A stretch of DNA of 64,000 nucleotides from Amycolatopsis circi (lineage in GTDB: Bacteria > Actinomycetota > Actinomycetes > Mycobacteriales > Pseudonocardiaceae). Positions 8,412 to 21,362 of the stretch are shown one piece after another; position 1 is the first letter of the stretch, and each line of letters begins with the position of its first letter. The stretch lies in NCBI RefSeq assembly GCF_003385235.1, contig NZ_PQIA01000039.1, forward strand, positions 1 through 64,000, written 5' to 3'. Below the pieces are notes generated by a model, which had not been told where the DNA came from, made no database searches, and saw only the letters and a list, made by a program, of their open reading frames with translations. A program made the position numbers and the translations under genes.

Positions 8412-8960
8412 TTAGGTGCCCGGAACTGGCACCGGTGCGGGCAGCGGCGGCGTCGGCACTGGCACCGGCAGCGGCGGCACCGGGACCCCGCCGAGCAGAC
8501 CGGCCAGCAGGCCGGTGACCGCGCCGAGCAGGGTCTTGACCAGGTCGCTTACCGCCTTCAGCGGTCCGGGAAGGTCCGGAAGCGGCGGGATCGGCAACGG
8601 CGGCAGTTGCCTCGGCGTCGCTGTCGGGTCGCCGAGGAGCCGGTTGGACTCGTCCGCGCGGGTCTTCGCCGCCGACGAGAGCTGCTGGGTTTCGGATTGG
8701 ACCTGGTAGCGCTTGCCCGCCGCGATGTCGGCGAGCACCGGGCTGAGCTTGCCCAGGTCCGCCCTCGTCTTCGCGACATCGCCCGCGTACGCCACCTTGG
8801 TGAGGTCGTCCCGCATCTGCAGTACCTGCGCGGCGACGGCTTGAGTGGCCGAGGAGCCCTTGCCGCCCGCCGGGCTCGCGGAGGCCATCCCCGAAGTGCC
8901 GACGGCCAGCAGACTGCCCGCGGCGACCACAGCGATGATCCGCCCGATCTTGCCTTTCAT
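8412..8960 (-). CDS. Secreted protein with proline-rich C-terminus, unknown function
   Basis: This 182-residue protein starts with a clear Sec signal peptide (basic MKGKIGR, hydrophobic core, cleavage after ASA near residue 29). The middle (about 35-110) is helical and charged. The last 70 residues are dominated by PPLP, PVPVP and PAP repeats around a short hydrophobic stretch. Such tails are common in actinobacterial wall-associated proteins, but no named domain is recognised. The ATG has a GGGAGGT site eight bases upstream. It converges on the hydrolase gene with a hairpin between. The function is unknown. Confidence 0.75.
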   Translation of the reverse strand: MKGKIGRIIAVVAAGSLLAVGTSGMASASPAGGKGSSATQAVAAQVLQMRDDLTKVAYAGDVAKTRADLGKLSPVLADIAAGKRYQVQSETQQLSSAAKTRADESNRLLGDPTATPRQLPPLPIPPLPDLPGPLKAVSDLVKTLLGAVTGLLAGLLGGVPVPPLPVPVPTPPLPAPVPVPGT

Positions 8961-9561
8961 TCTTTACCTCCCTGGCCTTTGGGACCTGCCGGGTAAATCG
9001 ATACCCGCCGTGTCGGCCCAACACCAGCCGATCACCGGATAGGGAGTTTTTCTAACCCTTACGTGCCGAATCCAATAATCGGGAACCGGCCCGCAATTGA
9101 TTAACGTGGACGGCTTGCGCGTCCCCCGACGATCACGGACCGCGGATCTGAATCTGACTCATAGTAGCCGGATTACCCGAATGGCGGCGCTGCTCACTCA
9201 CACGGGCGCAGTTCGTGATCGATTACCTTCGTCACTCCGTCGGGAGGCGTGATCTCGCTCGTCCGACCGTGGTGGGTCCCCCACGCACGCACCGCGGCCC
9301 GCATTCGGGTCAGCTCCCCCTTTCCCGGGGATCGCCGCCGCTTCGACCGGAGAACTCCGAGGTCGGCGCAGAAATATGAAAAATTGTTCGCGAATGGGCG
9401 ACAGGAATGCTTTTTCGCGTCGCCGATGAAGTTATCACCCAGGTCGCGCACGCATTTTCCGGCCCCGCCGAACGCCTGCGCGACGCCCGGCCGGGGGGCG
9501 AGACGGCCGCCGGGCGGGTGTGACGAAAAGAAGTTGCACGCTCGTACCAACTCTTGCTCTC
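8961..9561. other. 600-bp intergenic stretch between divergent genes
   Basis: No frame here has coding character, a good start and a recognisable product. The part at about 9040-9190 is more A/T-rich than its surroundings and is where divergent promoters for the secreted protein and the MFS gene would lie. A weak inverted repeat (TCGGC/GCCGA) is near 9014-9036. I looked for a riboswitch-like consensus and saw none that I can name. Confidence 0.4.
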
Positions 9562-10782
9562 ATGGGGTACGTGCCTTTTCAGCCGTATCGCCGCGTCCTG
9601 AGCGTCCCCGGAGTCCGCCCGTCGATGGCGCTGATGTTCTTCGCACGCGTGCCCATGACGATGACCGGCGTGACGCTGACGCTGTACGTCGTCAGCGGCC
9701 TCGGCCGGGGCTACGGCGCGGCGGGCGTCGTCGGCGCGGCCGTCACGCTGGGCATGGCGCTCGGCGCGCCGGTGATCGGGCGCACCATCGATCGGTATGG
9801 CCTGCGTCCGGTGGTCGCGGTGTGCGGGCTGTCGTCCACCGCGTTCTGGTTCGCGGCGCCGCATCTCTCTTACGGAGCGCTGGTGGTGTGCGCGCTGCCG
9901 GCTGGCGTGCTGTCGGTCCCCGCGGGTTCGCTGGCGCGACAAATCCTGGCCGCACTCGTGCCCGCTGCCCAGCGGCGCGCGGCGTACTCGCTGGACACGA
10001 TCCTGGTCGAAGCGTCGTTCATGATCGGTCCGGCGGCCGGGATCGCGGCGATCTCGTCGCTGTCGGCGACGCTGACGCTGAGCGGCATCGGCACCATCTT
10101 CGGCGGCACGGCGTTGTTGATCTTCCTGCTCAACCCGCCGATCCGGAACGAGGACGAACTCGCCCCGACCGGCACCGCGCGTCCGCCGCTGCGGTCCTGG
10201 CTGACCGGACGGCTGCTGGCGACCCTGCTGATCGCCGCCGGGACGCTGTTCTGCCTGGTCGGCACGGAGGTCGCGACGCTGGCCGCGCTGCGCTCCCACG
10301 ACGACGTCGGCTGGACCGGCCTGGTCATCGCGGTGATGTGCGCGGCGTCGATGATCGGCGGCATCGTGCACGGCGCGGTGCGGAAGTCGCTGCCGCAGGG
10401 GCTACTGATGCTGCTGCTCGCGCTGCTGGTGATCCCGGTCGGGCTGGTGACGCAGCCGTGGTGGCTGCTGATGCTTCTGCTGATCCCGACGAACCTGGTC
10501 TGCGCCCCGACGCTCGCGGCCACCACGGAGGCGGTCAGCGAACTCGCGCCGCCCGCGGTCCGCGGCGAGGCGATGGGCCTGCAGGACGCGTCGACCCGGC
10601 TGGGCCTGGCCGCAGGGAGCCCGGTGGTCGGGTTCGCGATCGACCATTCGAGCCCGGCGTGGGGCTTCGCGGCGGCCGGGCTCGGCGGGCTGGCGCTGGC
10701 GGCGCTCGGGTTGGTGTGGTCACTGCGCCGGAGCACGGCGCGGACGCCTTCGCTGGCAGCCGCGGTTCGCGCGCGTCGCTGA
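9562..10782 (+). CDS. MFS transporter
   Basis: This 406-residue integral membrane protein has about 12 hydrophobic segments in two halves joined by a polar loop near residue 195. The MFS signature loop between helices 2 and 3 is present as GRTIDRYGLRPV. Such proteins export drugs or move sugars and metabolites by proton coupling; the substrate cannot be read from sequence. The start is unclear. The ATG at 9562 begins right before the first hydrophobic segment but lacks a ribosome binding site; a GTG at 9520 is an alternative. It converges on a small lipoprotein gene with a 55-nt palindrome between them. Confidence 0.85.
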   Translation: MGYVPFQPYRRVLSVPGVRPSMALMFFARVPMTMTGVTLTLYVVSGLGRGYGAAGVVGAAVTLGMALGAPVIGRTIDRYGLRPVVAVCGLSSTAFWFAAPHLSYGALVVCALPAGVLSVPAGSLARQILAALVPAAQRRAAYSLDTILVEASFMIGPAAGIAAISSLSATLTLSGIGTIFGGTALLIFLLNPPIRNEDELAPTGTARPPLRSWLTGRLLATLLIAAGTLFCLVGTEVATLAALRSHDDVGWTGLVIAVMCAASMIGGIVHGAVRKSLPQGLLMLLLALLVIPVGLVTQPWWLLMLLLIPTNLVCAPTLAATTEAVSELAPPAVRGEAMGLQDASTRLGLAAGSPVVGFAIDHSSPAWGFAAAGLGGLALAALGLVWSLRRSTARTPSLAAAVRARR

Positions 10783-10822
10783 ACTGGGCTGGGCTGGCGG
10801 CTTGGGCTCGGCTCCCGCAAAA

Positions 10823-10877
10823 GTCCGTGAGGGGAACCCTGAGGGAATCAGAGTCCGTCAGGGTTCCCCTCACGGAC
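10823..10877. repeat. 55-nt palindrome, family A, copy 1
   Basis: Arms GTCCGTGAGGGGAACCCTGA and its exact complement pair over 20 bp, and the 15-nt centre is partly self-complementary. It lies between the convergent MFS and lipoprotein genes. The same 55-nt design recurs at 21363, 44405 and 62287, and as variant B at 22412, 30637 and 62148. A bidirectional terminator role fits the position. Confidence 0.85.
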
Positions 10878-10893
10878 AGCGGGGTGCCAAGGG

Positions 10894-11271
10894 TCAGGTG
10901 CAGGCTTTGCGCAGCCCGTCGAGCTTCTCCAGGTTTCGCTTGGTCCACCGGGCGATCACCCCGGCGTCCTCGAGGTGTTCCTTCTGCACCTGGACGTACG
11001 AGTCGGCCATGCCGAGCAGGGCCTTCTTGACGTCCTCCTCCTTGACGTCGGCCGCCAGCTCGCGCAGCCGCCGTTCCTTGTCCTGGGCGCGGGCTTTAAG
11101 CTTTTCGCCGTCCACCAACGGATTCAGGTCGGCCAGCCCCAGCGCCTCACTGCACGCGGAGACCTTGTCCGCCGTGGAATTGGCCTGATTGACCGCCGAA
11201 TCGACCTGGTCGCATCCGGCCAGCAGCGTTCCGGCCGCCGCCAAAGCGACAGCCACCCCCCAGTTCTTCAT
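10894..11271 (-). CDS. Small lipoprotein, unknown function
   Basis: This 125-residue protein has a lipoprotein signal peptide with lipobox LLAGC (lipidated Cys near residue 20). The mature part is almost wholly helical and charged, with heptad-like Lys/Glu/Leu spacing through residues 55-120, so a coiled-coil bundle anchored to the outer face of the membrane is likely. Cys39 and Cys124 could form a disulfide. No named domain is recognised. A 55-nt palindrome lies right after its stop. The next gene upstream on this strand is rtcB's downstream neighbour region, 58 bp away. Confidence 0.7.
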   Translation of the reverse strand: MKNWGVAVALAAAGTLLAGCDQVDSAVNQANSTADKVSACSEALGLADLNPLVDGEKLKARAQDKERRLRELAADVKEEDVKKALLGMADSYVQVQKEHLEDAGVIARWTKRNLEKLDGLRKACT

Positions 11272-11329
11272 GCACTTCAGGGTAGCGGGTCCCGCGGGCG
11301 GACCAATGCGATTCGCCCGCGGGAACTCC

Positions 11330-12520
11330 TCACCCCTTCACGCACACGACCTGCTTGAGGTGGGCGACCACCTCGACCAGGTCGGTCTGTGCCTTGATCA
11401 CCGTCTCGATGTCTTTGTACGCGGACGGGATCTCGTCGACGACCCCGGTGTCCTTGCGGCATTCGACGCCCGCGGTCTGCGCGGCGAGGTCGGCGGCGGT
11501 GAAGGTCTTGCGAGCCTTCGTCCGCGACATCCGCCGTCCGGCGCCGTGGGACGCGGATTCGAACGACGCGGTGTTGCCGAGCCCGCGCACGATGTACGAG
11601 CCGGTTCCCATGCTGCCCGGGATGATCCCGAGATCACCGGAGCCGGCCCGGATCGCGCCCTTGCGGGTGACGAGCAGGTCGACGCCGTCGTAGGTTTCCT
11701 CGGCGACATAGTTGTGGTGGCACGAAGTCGCGTCGTCGAACGTCGTACCCGGGATGACCTCCGCGACCGCCAGCTTCACCAGCGCGATCATCGTCGCCCG
11801 GTTCCGCGCCGCGTAGTCCTGCGCCCAGAACAGGTCTCGCCGGTACGCCTGCATTTCCGGCGTGTCCGCGACGAACACCGACAGGTCGGGATCCGGCAGA
11901 TCCCGGTTGTGCGGCAGCTTCCGCGCGATCGCCATGTGCCGCTCAGCGAGTTCCTTGCCGATGTTCCGCGAACCCGAATGCAGCATCAGCCACACGCGGC
12001 CCTCGTCGGCTCCGCCCTGTTCGAGGCAGACCTCGATGAAGTGGTTGCCGCCGCCGAGGCTGCCGATCTGCCGTGCCGCCCGGTCATGCAGGTCCTGAAC
12101 GCCTTCGTGCAGGTCGCCGAACGACTTCCAGAACGTGTCCCAGCCGCCGACGCCGTGCACCTTCGCGGTGTTGACCGGCGTCTTGTGCAGCCCGAACCCG
12201 ACCGGCACCGCCGACTCGATCCGCTTGCGCAGCTTGCCGAGGTCGTCCGGCAGGTCGCTCGCGGTGAGCGACGTCCGCACCGCGCTCATCCCGCAGCCGA
12301 TGTCGACCCCGACCGCGGCCGGCGAGACGGCGTCGCGCATGGCGATGACACTGCCCACCGTCGCGCCCTTGCCGTAGTGGACGTCGGGCATCACCGCGAC
12401 GCCGTGCACCCAGGGCAGGTTGGCGACGTTGCGCAGCTGACGCATCGCTTGGTCTTCGACCGACGCGGGATCTGCCCACATCCGGATCGGAACCCGCTCG
12501 CCGTCCACTGCCGTGTACAT
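11330..12520 (-). CDS. rtcB: RtcB-type RNA ligase
   Basis: This 396-residue protein is an RtcB ligase, which joins RNA 2',3'-cyclic phosphate (or 3'-phosphate) ends to 5'-OH ends using GTP and Mn2+, in RNA repair. Family motifs appear in order: DVHYGKG, VGVDIGCGMS (metal ligands Asp73 and Cys76), GGNHFIEV, LHSGSRNIG, and the guanylylated His in SHGAGRRMSR. The ATG at 12520 has a GGAAAGGA site; the frame stays open far upstream, but without family similarity. No archease, RtcA or RtcR gene is adjacent, so its control is not visible. It is divergent from the M48 protease. Confidence 0.93.
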   Translation of the reverse strand: MYTAVDGERVPIRMWADPASVEDQAMRQLRNVANLPWVHGVAVMPDVHYGKGATVGSVIAMRDAVSPAAVGVDIGCGMSAVRTSLTASDLPDDLGKLRKRIESAVPVGFGLHKTPVNTAKVHGVGGWDTFWKSFGDLHEGVQDLHDRAARQIGSLGGGNHFIEVCLEQGGADEGRVWLMLHSGSRNIGKELAERHMAIARKLPHNRDLPDPDLSVFVADTPEMQAYRRDLFWAQDYAARNRATMIALVKLAVAEVIPGTTFDDATSCHHNYVAEETYDGVDLLVTRKGAIRAGSGDLGIIPGSMGTGSYIVRGLGNTASFESASHGAGRRMSRTKARKTFTAADLAAQTAGVECRKDTGVVDEIPSAYKDIETVIKAQTDLVEVVAHLKQVVCVKG

Positions 12521-12698
12521 GACTTTCCTTTCCCAGAACGAAGTTTGCCCGCTCAGCATCCGGCACCGGGATCCGGACGACAACGGATTTTCCGGACTCG
12601 CCCGCCGCGGGTGAAACGAAATCCGGCCCGTCATCGATAACGGGCACAACGACCGCACGCCCGGGGTGCTGGTCCGCCGGGAGGATTCCGCGGTTTCC

Positions 12699-14153
12699 AT
12701 GAAGAAAACTTTGCGGTCGCTGCTCGCCATTCTGTTGCTGGCCGGGTTTCCCGTGCTGGTGCTTGCCGTGGTCGCGTTTCTCGCCGCCGCCGAGGGGTAC
12801 GCTCTGACCGAGCGGCCCTGGACCGGGCTGTGGCTCGCCATTCTCGCCGTGCCTGTGCTGTACGTACTGCTGCGCGCGCTGATAGTCATCGAACGTTCCC
12901 GAGACGACAAGGTGCGCGGCCTGCTCGTCACGCCTGCCGCTCAACCTGAATTGTGGACGACTGTCCGCGAACTCGCCCAAGCAGTCGGCACGCGGCCGCC
13001 GGACGAGATCTATCTGGTTCCCGCGGTCAACGCGTCGGTGCGCGAGCAGACGCGCTGGTTCGGGACTCGGGTGAAGCGGCGCCGGATGTACCTCGGCGCC
13101 CAGCTCATCGCCGGATTGCGGGTCAGCCAGCTCCGCGCGGTCATCGGCCACGAACTCGGGCATTACAGCAACCGGCACACGCGCTTCGGCGGCGTGACCT
13201 ACCGGGGCAGGCAGACGGTCGGCAGAGCCGTGAACGGACTCGACAGCTCGACCTGGCTGCACTGGCTCCTGCGGCCGATCTTCATGCCCTATGCCGTGGT
13301 GTATTTGCTGGTCTCGCTGCGAGTGAACCGCGAACAGGAAATCGCCGCGGACGCCGCGTCCGCGCGGATCGCGGGCACTGCCGCGGCGACGAGCGCGCTG
13401 CGGGACCTCGAAGTGCTCGACGCGTCCTGGCAGATTTTCGTCAGAGACTACATAAAGGCCGGCTGGGCGGCCGAGTACCTGCCCGATCGACTGGCCGAGG
13501 GCTACCAGCTCCTGCTCGCCGACGAAGCGCGGAGGGCGGAAATGGCCGAGCTGCGGCGAAATCCGCCAACGAAACCGAAGGCACGATTCGACAGTCACCC
13601 GGCAGCAGCCGAACGGATCGCGTTGCTGGAAGCCGCCCCTTTCGTCCCCGTGCCGCCCGGCAGCGAACGGCCGGCGACGGAACTGCTTCGTGACGCGGCA
13701 GCGACGCTCGAAGCGGCATTCGCGACCGGACTGTCGAAGGAAGCCCTTGCCAAGAAGCGGGCTGACTGGGCGACGGTCGTCAACGCGGGGATGCGCAAGT
13801 CATTCGAGGACGACGCGCTGAGCGTACTGCGTGATCGCAGCCTCGAAGGCCTGCTCGACGCACTCGACGACGGCCGGCTCGCAGAGATCGCCGACCCCGG
13901 TCAACCCGCCCCGCCGGGAATGGAGCCGCGTACGGAACGTGAATTTCACCAGACGTCCGCCCGCCGCCGACTGTCCACTGTGGTCATTGCACGGCTAGCC
14001 GAAACTGGTGCGGCGCGGTGGGAATTGTCGTGGTCCGGACCGGCACCGCTCGTGCTGGCCGAACCGTACGCCACCGGACTGACCCCCGCAGTCGATGCGG
14101 CGATCGGCGGGGACACTGCTCCGCTCCGCGCCCTGCTGGCTACCAAACCCTGA
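12699..14153 (+). CDS. M48 family membrane zinc metallopeptidase
   Basis: This 484-residue protein has two N-terminal membrane helices (about 7-30 and 42-63), then an M48 peptidase domain with the zinc site HELGH at 151-155 and a downstream acidic ligand in NREQEIAADAAS. Another hydrophobic segment lies near 190-205. M48 proteases of the HtpX/Ste24 type cleave membrane or misfolded proteins in membrane quality control. The last 250 residues are charged and unlike HtpX, so the partner or substrate may differ. The ATG at 12699 is chosen before the first helix; GGGAGGA upstream is rather distant. It is divergent from rtcB and converges on asd. Confidence 0.87.
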   Translation: MKKTLRSLLAILLLAGFPVLVLAVVAFLAAAEGYALTERPWTGLWLAILAVPVLYVLLRALIVIERSRDDKVRGLLVTPAAQPELWTTVRELAQAVGTRPPDEIYLVPAVNASVREQTRWFGTRVKRRRMYLGAQLIAGLRVSQLRAVIGHELGHYSNRHTRFGGVTYRGRQTVGRAVNGLDSSTWLHWLLRPIFMPYAVVYLLVSLRVNREQEIAADAASARIAGTAAATSALRDLEVLDASWQIFVRDYIKAGWAAEYLPDRLAEGYQLLLADEARRAEMAELRRNPPTKPKARFDSHPAAAERIALLEAAPFVPVPPGSERPATELLRDAAATLEAAFATGLSKEALAKKRADWATVVNAGMRKSFEDDALSVLRDRSLEGLLDALDDGRLAEIADPGQPAPPGMEPRTEREFHQTSARRRLSTVVIARLAETGAARWELSWSGPAPLVLAEPYATGLTPAVDAAIGGDTAPLRALLATKP

Positions 14154-14222
14154 GGGCGGGATCCGATCAATGCGCCTCGCGATCGGCGGGCAGGCAGCGC
14201 TCATACTGGGGCCAAAAGAAGT

Positions 14223-14263
14223 GAAAACTGCCCGGCCCCTGAAACAGGGACCGGGCAGTTTTC
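14223..14263 (-). terminator. Rho-independent terminator after asd
   Basis: GAAAACTGCCCGG pairs with its complement (13 bp) around an inner CCCTG-AAA-CAGGG stem. On the minus strand it ends CAGTTTTC, and it lies 12 bp past the asd stop. It also faces the convergent M48 gene, so it can stop both transcripts. Confidence 0.88.
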
Positions 14264-14274
14264 TGCAAGGAAGC

Positions 14275-16580
<2,306 letters not shown>

Positions 16581-16816
16581 GCCCGAACCTCCTTGACGGG
16601 CCGGGGCGTACTCCTTGGAGGGCACCGAGGAGCGCCCACGGCCCTTCATTTGGAGAAGAGCCTACCGGCGAGAACGGCGCTCGCCACCCCATCGAGTGGT
16701 CCGCCACGGCACGTTCGGAGCGTTTGGAAGTAAATTTTCCTTAACGCCAGGGGAAAGCTCGAAGCCCTTCCTCCGGAGTGACGGAGAGCACTACCGGTCG
16801 TACTACGGTTCGCCGC

Positions 16817-17407
16817 ATGCGCAAACCAGCCGAGACGAGCGTTCCCGTCGCGCCGGCCATCGCCGAGCGCTGGAGCCCGCGGGCCTACGACGAGACCGCC
16901 GAGATCACCGACGCCCAGTTGACCGCCTTGCTCGAAGCCGCCAGGTGGGCGCCGTCTTTCGGCAACACCCAGCCGGCGCGCTACCTCGTCGGCCGACGGG
17001 GTGATCCGGTCTTCCCGCGCCTCCTCGCGACGCTGAACTCCGGGAACCAGGCGTGGGCGTTCCGGGCGAGCGCGCTGCTGATCGGCGTGATGGTCACCAC
17101 GAACGAGAAAGGCGAGGTGCCCTACACCGACTACGGGCTCGGCTTGGCGACCGAGAACCTCGTCCTGCAGGCGGTCGAACTCGGCCTGATCGCGCACCAG
17201 ATGGCCGGGTTCTCCCCGGACGCCGTTCGCGCGGAGTTCAGCCTGCCGGACGAGGCGGTGGCCCGGGTGGCGATCGCCGTCGGGTCGGCCGCCGATCCTT
17301 CGGTACTGGAGGACCCGCGCCGCATAGAACGGGAACTGGCCCCGCGTCGACGGCTGCCGCTCGACGAGTTCGCCTTCGGGGACAAATGGGGGTCTCCGGC
17401 ACTGTGA
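16817..17407 (+). CDS. Nitroreductase family protein
   Basis: This 196-residue protein has the FMN-dependent nitroreductase fold. It opens with the family-type RWSPRAYD, followed by ARWAPSFGNTQPARYLV, which would hold the FMN phosphate, and a later GLATENLVLQAVELGL helix, then VGSAADP. It should be a dimeric NAD(P)H-dependent flavin reductase; substrates may be nitro compounds, quinones or flavins. The start is uncertain: the ATG at 16817 has no clear ribosome binding site, and an in-frame GTG at 16778 would add 13 residues. It is divergent from lysC and followed by two lipoprotein genes. Confidence 0.82.
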   Translation: MRKPAETSVPVAPAIAERWSPRAYDETAEITDAQLTALLEAARWAPSFGNTQPARYLVGRRGDPVFPRLLATLNSGNQAWAFRASALLIGVMVTTNEKGEVPYTDYGLGLATENLVLQAVELGLIAHQMAGFSPDAVRAEFSLPDEAVARVAIAVGSAADPSVLEDPRRIERELAPRRRLPLDEFAFGDKWGSPAL

Positions 17408-17514
17408 CCGTTTCGTGAGCAATCGAGGGAACCGGCGTCGCGTCTTTGAGGTCAGATAGGCACCAAACCGGTCAGGCCACTGAATCGGTGGGACACCCCT
17501 CAAGGAGCGACGAG

Positions 17515-18177
17515 ATGCGTACTGGGCTGCCGGTTGTAATGGCGATTTCCGCAACGGCGATGGCGTTCGCCCTGTCCGGGTGCTCCAGCTCGGACGACAA
17601 GGCTCCCGCTCCGGCGATCGCCACGCCGCCCGCCTCGTCCGCGGCCGCGCCTTCGTCTTCCTCGGCCGCCGCGCCCGCCGGCGACTCCGCCTCGGCCGAG
17701 TACACCAAGCAGGGCACGAAGCTGAAGATCGGCGAGAAGGCCGTGGTGCCGTTCAAGTCGCAGAAGAACACCGGCGCGATCGGCGTGACGGTGACCGGCA
17801 TCGACAAGGGCGTCGAGGCCGATCTCGCGCCGCTGAAGCTCGGCGACCGAGCCAAGGGCATGACGCCGTACTACATCCAGGTCAAGGTGACGAACGAGAC
17901 CGGCTCGGACTTCGCGTACAGCTCGCTGGGCCTGATGAACGGCCTGCTCGCGGACGGCACCAGCGGCCCGCACGTGTCGGTGATCGGCAAGTTCGAGAAG
18001 TGCGACAGCGGGAACTCCGGCAAGGCATTCACCACGAAGGGCGCTTCGTACAACAGCTGCGTGCTGGCGCTGGCTCCGGCCGGCGCGGAGGTCAAGGGGG
18101 CTAGCTACGGGGCCAGCACTTACCGGGACCTGGCTCCGAACACGGACTACGGCAAGGACGCGGTGACCTGGCAGTAA
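17515..18177 (+). CDS. Lipoprotein, paralogue A, unknown function
   Basis: This 220-residue protein has a lipoprotein signal with lipobox ALSGC, then a disordered Ala/Ser/Pro linker (about 25-60), then a beta-rich domain of about 155 residues opening with TKQGTKLKIGEKAVVPF. The domain contains YYIQVKVTNETG, a pattern of DUF4352-like immunoglobulin-type folds, and Cys pairs (EKCDSG, NSCVLA) that may form a disulfide. The ATG has an AAGGAG site. The next gene encodes a paralogue with the same opening and the same VTNETG-type strand, so the two arose by tandem duplication. The ligand is unknown. Confidence 0.75.
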   Translation: MRTGLPVVMAISATAMAFALSGCSSSDDKAPAPAIATPPASSAAAPSSSSAAAPAGDSASAEYTKQGTKLKIGEKAVVPFKSQKNTGAIGVTVTGIDKGVEADLAPLKLGDRAKGMTPYYIQVKVTNETGSDFAYSSLGLMNGLLADGTSGPHVSVIGKFEKCDSGNSGKAFTTKGASYNSCVLALAPAGAEVKGASYGASTYRDLAPNTDYGKDAVTWQ

Positions 18178-18198
18178 GCTGGGAGCGAGACCGCCGCG

Positions 18199-18229
18199 GG
18201 GGCGTCAGTCGAGGACTGACGCCCCTTTT
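18199..18229 (+). terminator. Rho-independent terminator between lipoprotein genes
   Basis: GGGGCGTCAGTC pairs with GACTGACGCCCC (12 bp, GAG loop) and is followed by TTTT. It sits 21 bp after the first lipoprotein gene and 20 bp before the second, so the paralogues are at least partly uncoupled. Confidence 0.92.
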
Positions 18230-18249
18230 CGCGTCCTGGGGAGAACTTG

Positions 18250-18891
18250 ATGTCTGGCAGAAGACCGATCGTCTTGGTGGCGGCGTTGGCATTCACGCTG
18301 TCCGCGTGTTCGAACGCGGCCGACGCGCCGCGGCCGGGCACCGCCCCGACCTCAGCGCCCACCGCGGCCTCAGCGCCCGCGTCGACCAGCGCGCCCGCGC
18401 GGAAGAAGATCGCCTACACCAAGCCGGGCACGAAGCTCAAATTCGGCGAGAAGGCCGTGGTGCCGTTCACGACCGATTCCTCGCCCGTCGGCGCGGTCGG
18501 CATCACGGTGACCCGCATCGACCGGGGCACCGAGGCGGAGCTGGCCCGGATGAACCTCGGCGACGACCTCGCCGGGCTGGTGCCGTTCTATGTCCAGTTC
18601 ACCGTGTCGAACGAGACCGGCGACGACTTCTCCTTCGCCCGGGTGCTCGGCATCAGCGGCCTGATCGAGAACGGCTCCGAAGGCAGGATGGACCTGCCCG
18701 CGGACTCGGCGAGGTGCCTCAGCGAAACCCCCGGCGACTTCACCGCCAAGGGCGCGACCAACGACACCTGCACGATGGAACTGGCCGCCCGCGGCACCAC
18801 GGTGACCGGTGCGAAGTACGACAACGACGGCTACGCCTGGCTGGCCAAGGGCACCGACTACCACGAAAACCCGATCGTCTGGCAGCCGTGA
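18250..18891 (+). CDS. Lipoprotein, paralogue B, unknown function
   Basis: This 213-residue protein repeats the plan of its upstream neighbour: signal peptide with lipobox LSAC, Ala/Pro/Thr linker, then a beta-rich domain opening with TKPGTKLKFGEKAVVPF and containing VQFTVSNETG. It has the matching Cys residues (ARCLSE, DTCTME). Identity with the neighbour is high in the opening strand and lower after it, so the pair has diverged. The ATG at 18250 follows CTGGGGAGA. A terminator lies between the two genes, so this copy likely has its own weak promoter or depends on read-through. Confidence 0.75.
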   Translation: MSGRRPIVLVAALAFTLSACSNAADAPRPGTAPTSAPTAASAPASTSAPARKKIAYTKPGTKLKFGEKAVVPFTTDSSPVGAVGITVTRIDRGTEAELARMNLGDDLAGLVPFYVQFTVSNETGDDFSFARVLGISGLIENGSEGRMDLPADSARCLSETPGDFTAKGATNDTCTMELAARGTTVTGAKYDNDGYAWLAKGTDYHENPIVWQP

Positions 18892-18898
18892 TCCCGGC

Positions 18899-19276
18899 TC
18901 AGACGCCCGCGCCCCCGACGCGGCGGATGATCTTCGCCAGGATCCCCGACACCACCAGCCAGAACACCGCCGCGATGCCATAGTTCACCAGCACCCGCAG
19001 CTTCGCGTCGCCCGGCGTGAACAGGTCCTTGAAGCCGAGCGAAAGCCCGTCGGCCCAGTTGCGGACGAACGAGACGATTCCGTTGCCCTGGTTGGCCTCG
19101 CCGATGACGAAAATCACGTGCAGCACCAAGATTGCGGCGAACAGCAGCCCGACCCAGCGCACGAGCGACGCGATGAACGACACCGCGCGCTCACGAGTGC
19201 GCCGCCAGTCCACCGGGGTGCGCTGGGGACGCGCCTTCGCCTCGGTTTCCTGCGCTTCTTCCGCGTGCTCGCCCAT
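18899..19276 (-). CDS. Small membrane protein, unknown function
   Basis: This 125-residue protein has a charged cytosolic N-terminus (about 1-32), a hydrophobic segment at about 34-60, an amphipathic middle, and a second hydrophobic segment at about 95-115 followed by IIRR. Two membrane helices with both ends inside is the simplest topology. I do not recognise a domain; similar short proteins occur next to leuA in related actinomycetes as far as I know, but I cannot verify that here. It converges on the lipoprotein gene with only 7 bp between stops, and is divergent from leuA. Confidence 0.65.
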   Translation of the reverse strand: MGEHAEEAQETEAKARPQRTPVDWRRTRERAVSFIASLVRWVGLLFAAILVLHVIFVIGEANQGNGIVSFVRNWADGLSLGFKDLFTPGDAKLRVLVNYGIAAVFWLVVSGILAKIIRRVGGAGV

Positions 19277-19392
19277 GCCGGGCAGTCTGGCACGTCGCCT
19301 CGCGCCTCGCTACCCGCTAGTAACAGGTATCAGCCACCCGACGTAACAGTTCGATCGCGGCGGGCGGCTTTTCTTTCGGCGCGTCGGGTGGT

Positions 19393-19398
19393 TACAGT
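19393..19398 (+). promoter_or_regulatory. -10 element of the leuA leader transcript
   Basis: TACAGT lies six bases before the leader-peptide GTG, which places the transcript start at or next to that GTG, so the leader would be translated from a leaderless mRNA. No strong -35 is visible (TTTCTT around 19370). Confidence 0.6.
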
Positions 19399-19404
19399 GA
19401 CCCC

Positions 19405-19430
19405 GTGGCGCGTGAACTCCTGCTTCGCTG

Positions 19431-19446
<16 letters not shown>
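19405..19446 (+). CDS. leuL: leuA leader peptide
   Basis: A 13-codon frame, GTG to TGA, encodes MARELLLRCRDGA with three consecutive leucine codons (CTC CTG CTT at 19417-19425). It starts six bases after a good -10 hexamer and ends 74 bp before leuA. A long hairpin begins just past the leucine codons and includes the stop codon. Leader peptides of this form sense charged tRNA-Leu by ribosome stalling; attenuation of leuA by leader peptides has been predicted in actinobacteria. The frame is too short for statistics, so the evidence is the codon run, its placement and the RNA structure. Confidence 0.75.
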
Positions 19447-21305
<1,859 letters not shown>

Positions 21306-21362
21306 CCCGAGCCTGACTCAGCGAGGTTTTCGCTGCCTCGCGGCGGCTCTGTTCCCGGGAAA

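Noticed and set aside
9249-9561. Possible coding stretch or riboswitch upstream of the MFS gene
   Set aside because: The frame does not resemble any protein and no known riboswitch consensus could be matched by eye.
11330-14153. RNA-repair or toxin-antitoxin island around rtcB
   Set aside because: Neighbours are a lipoprotein and an M48 protease; no RtcA, archease, RtcR or nuclease partner is adjacent.
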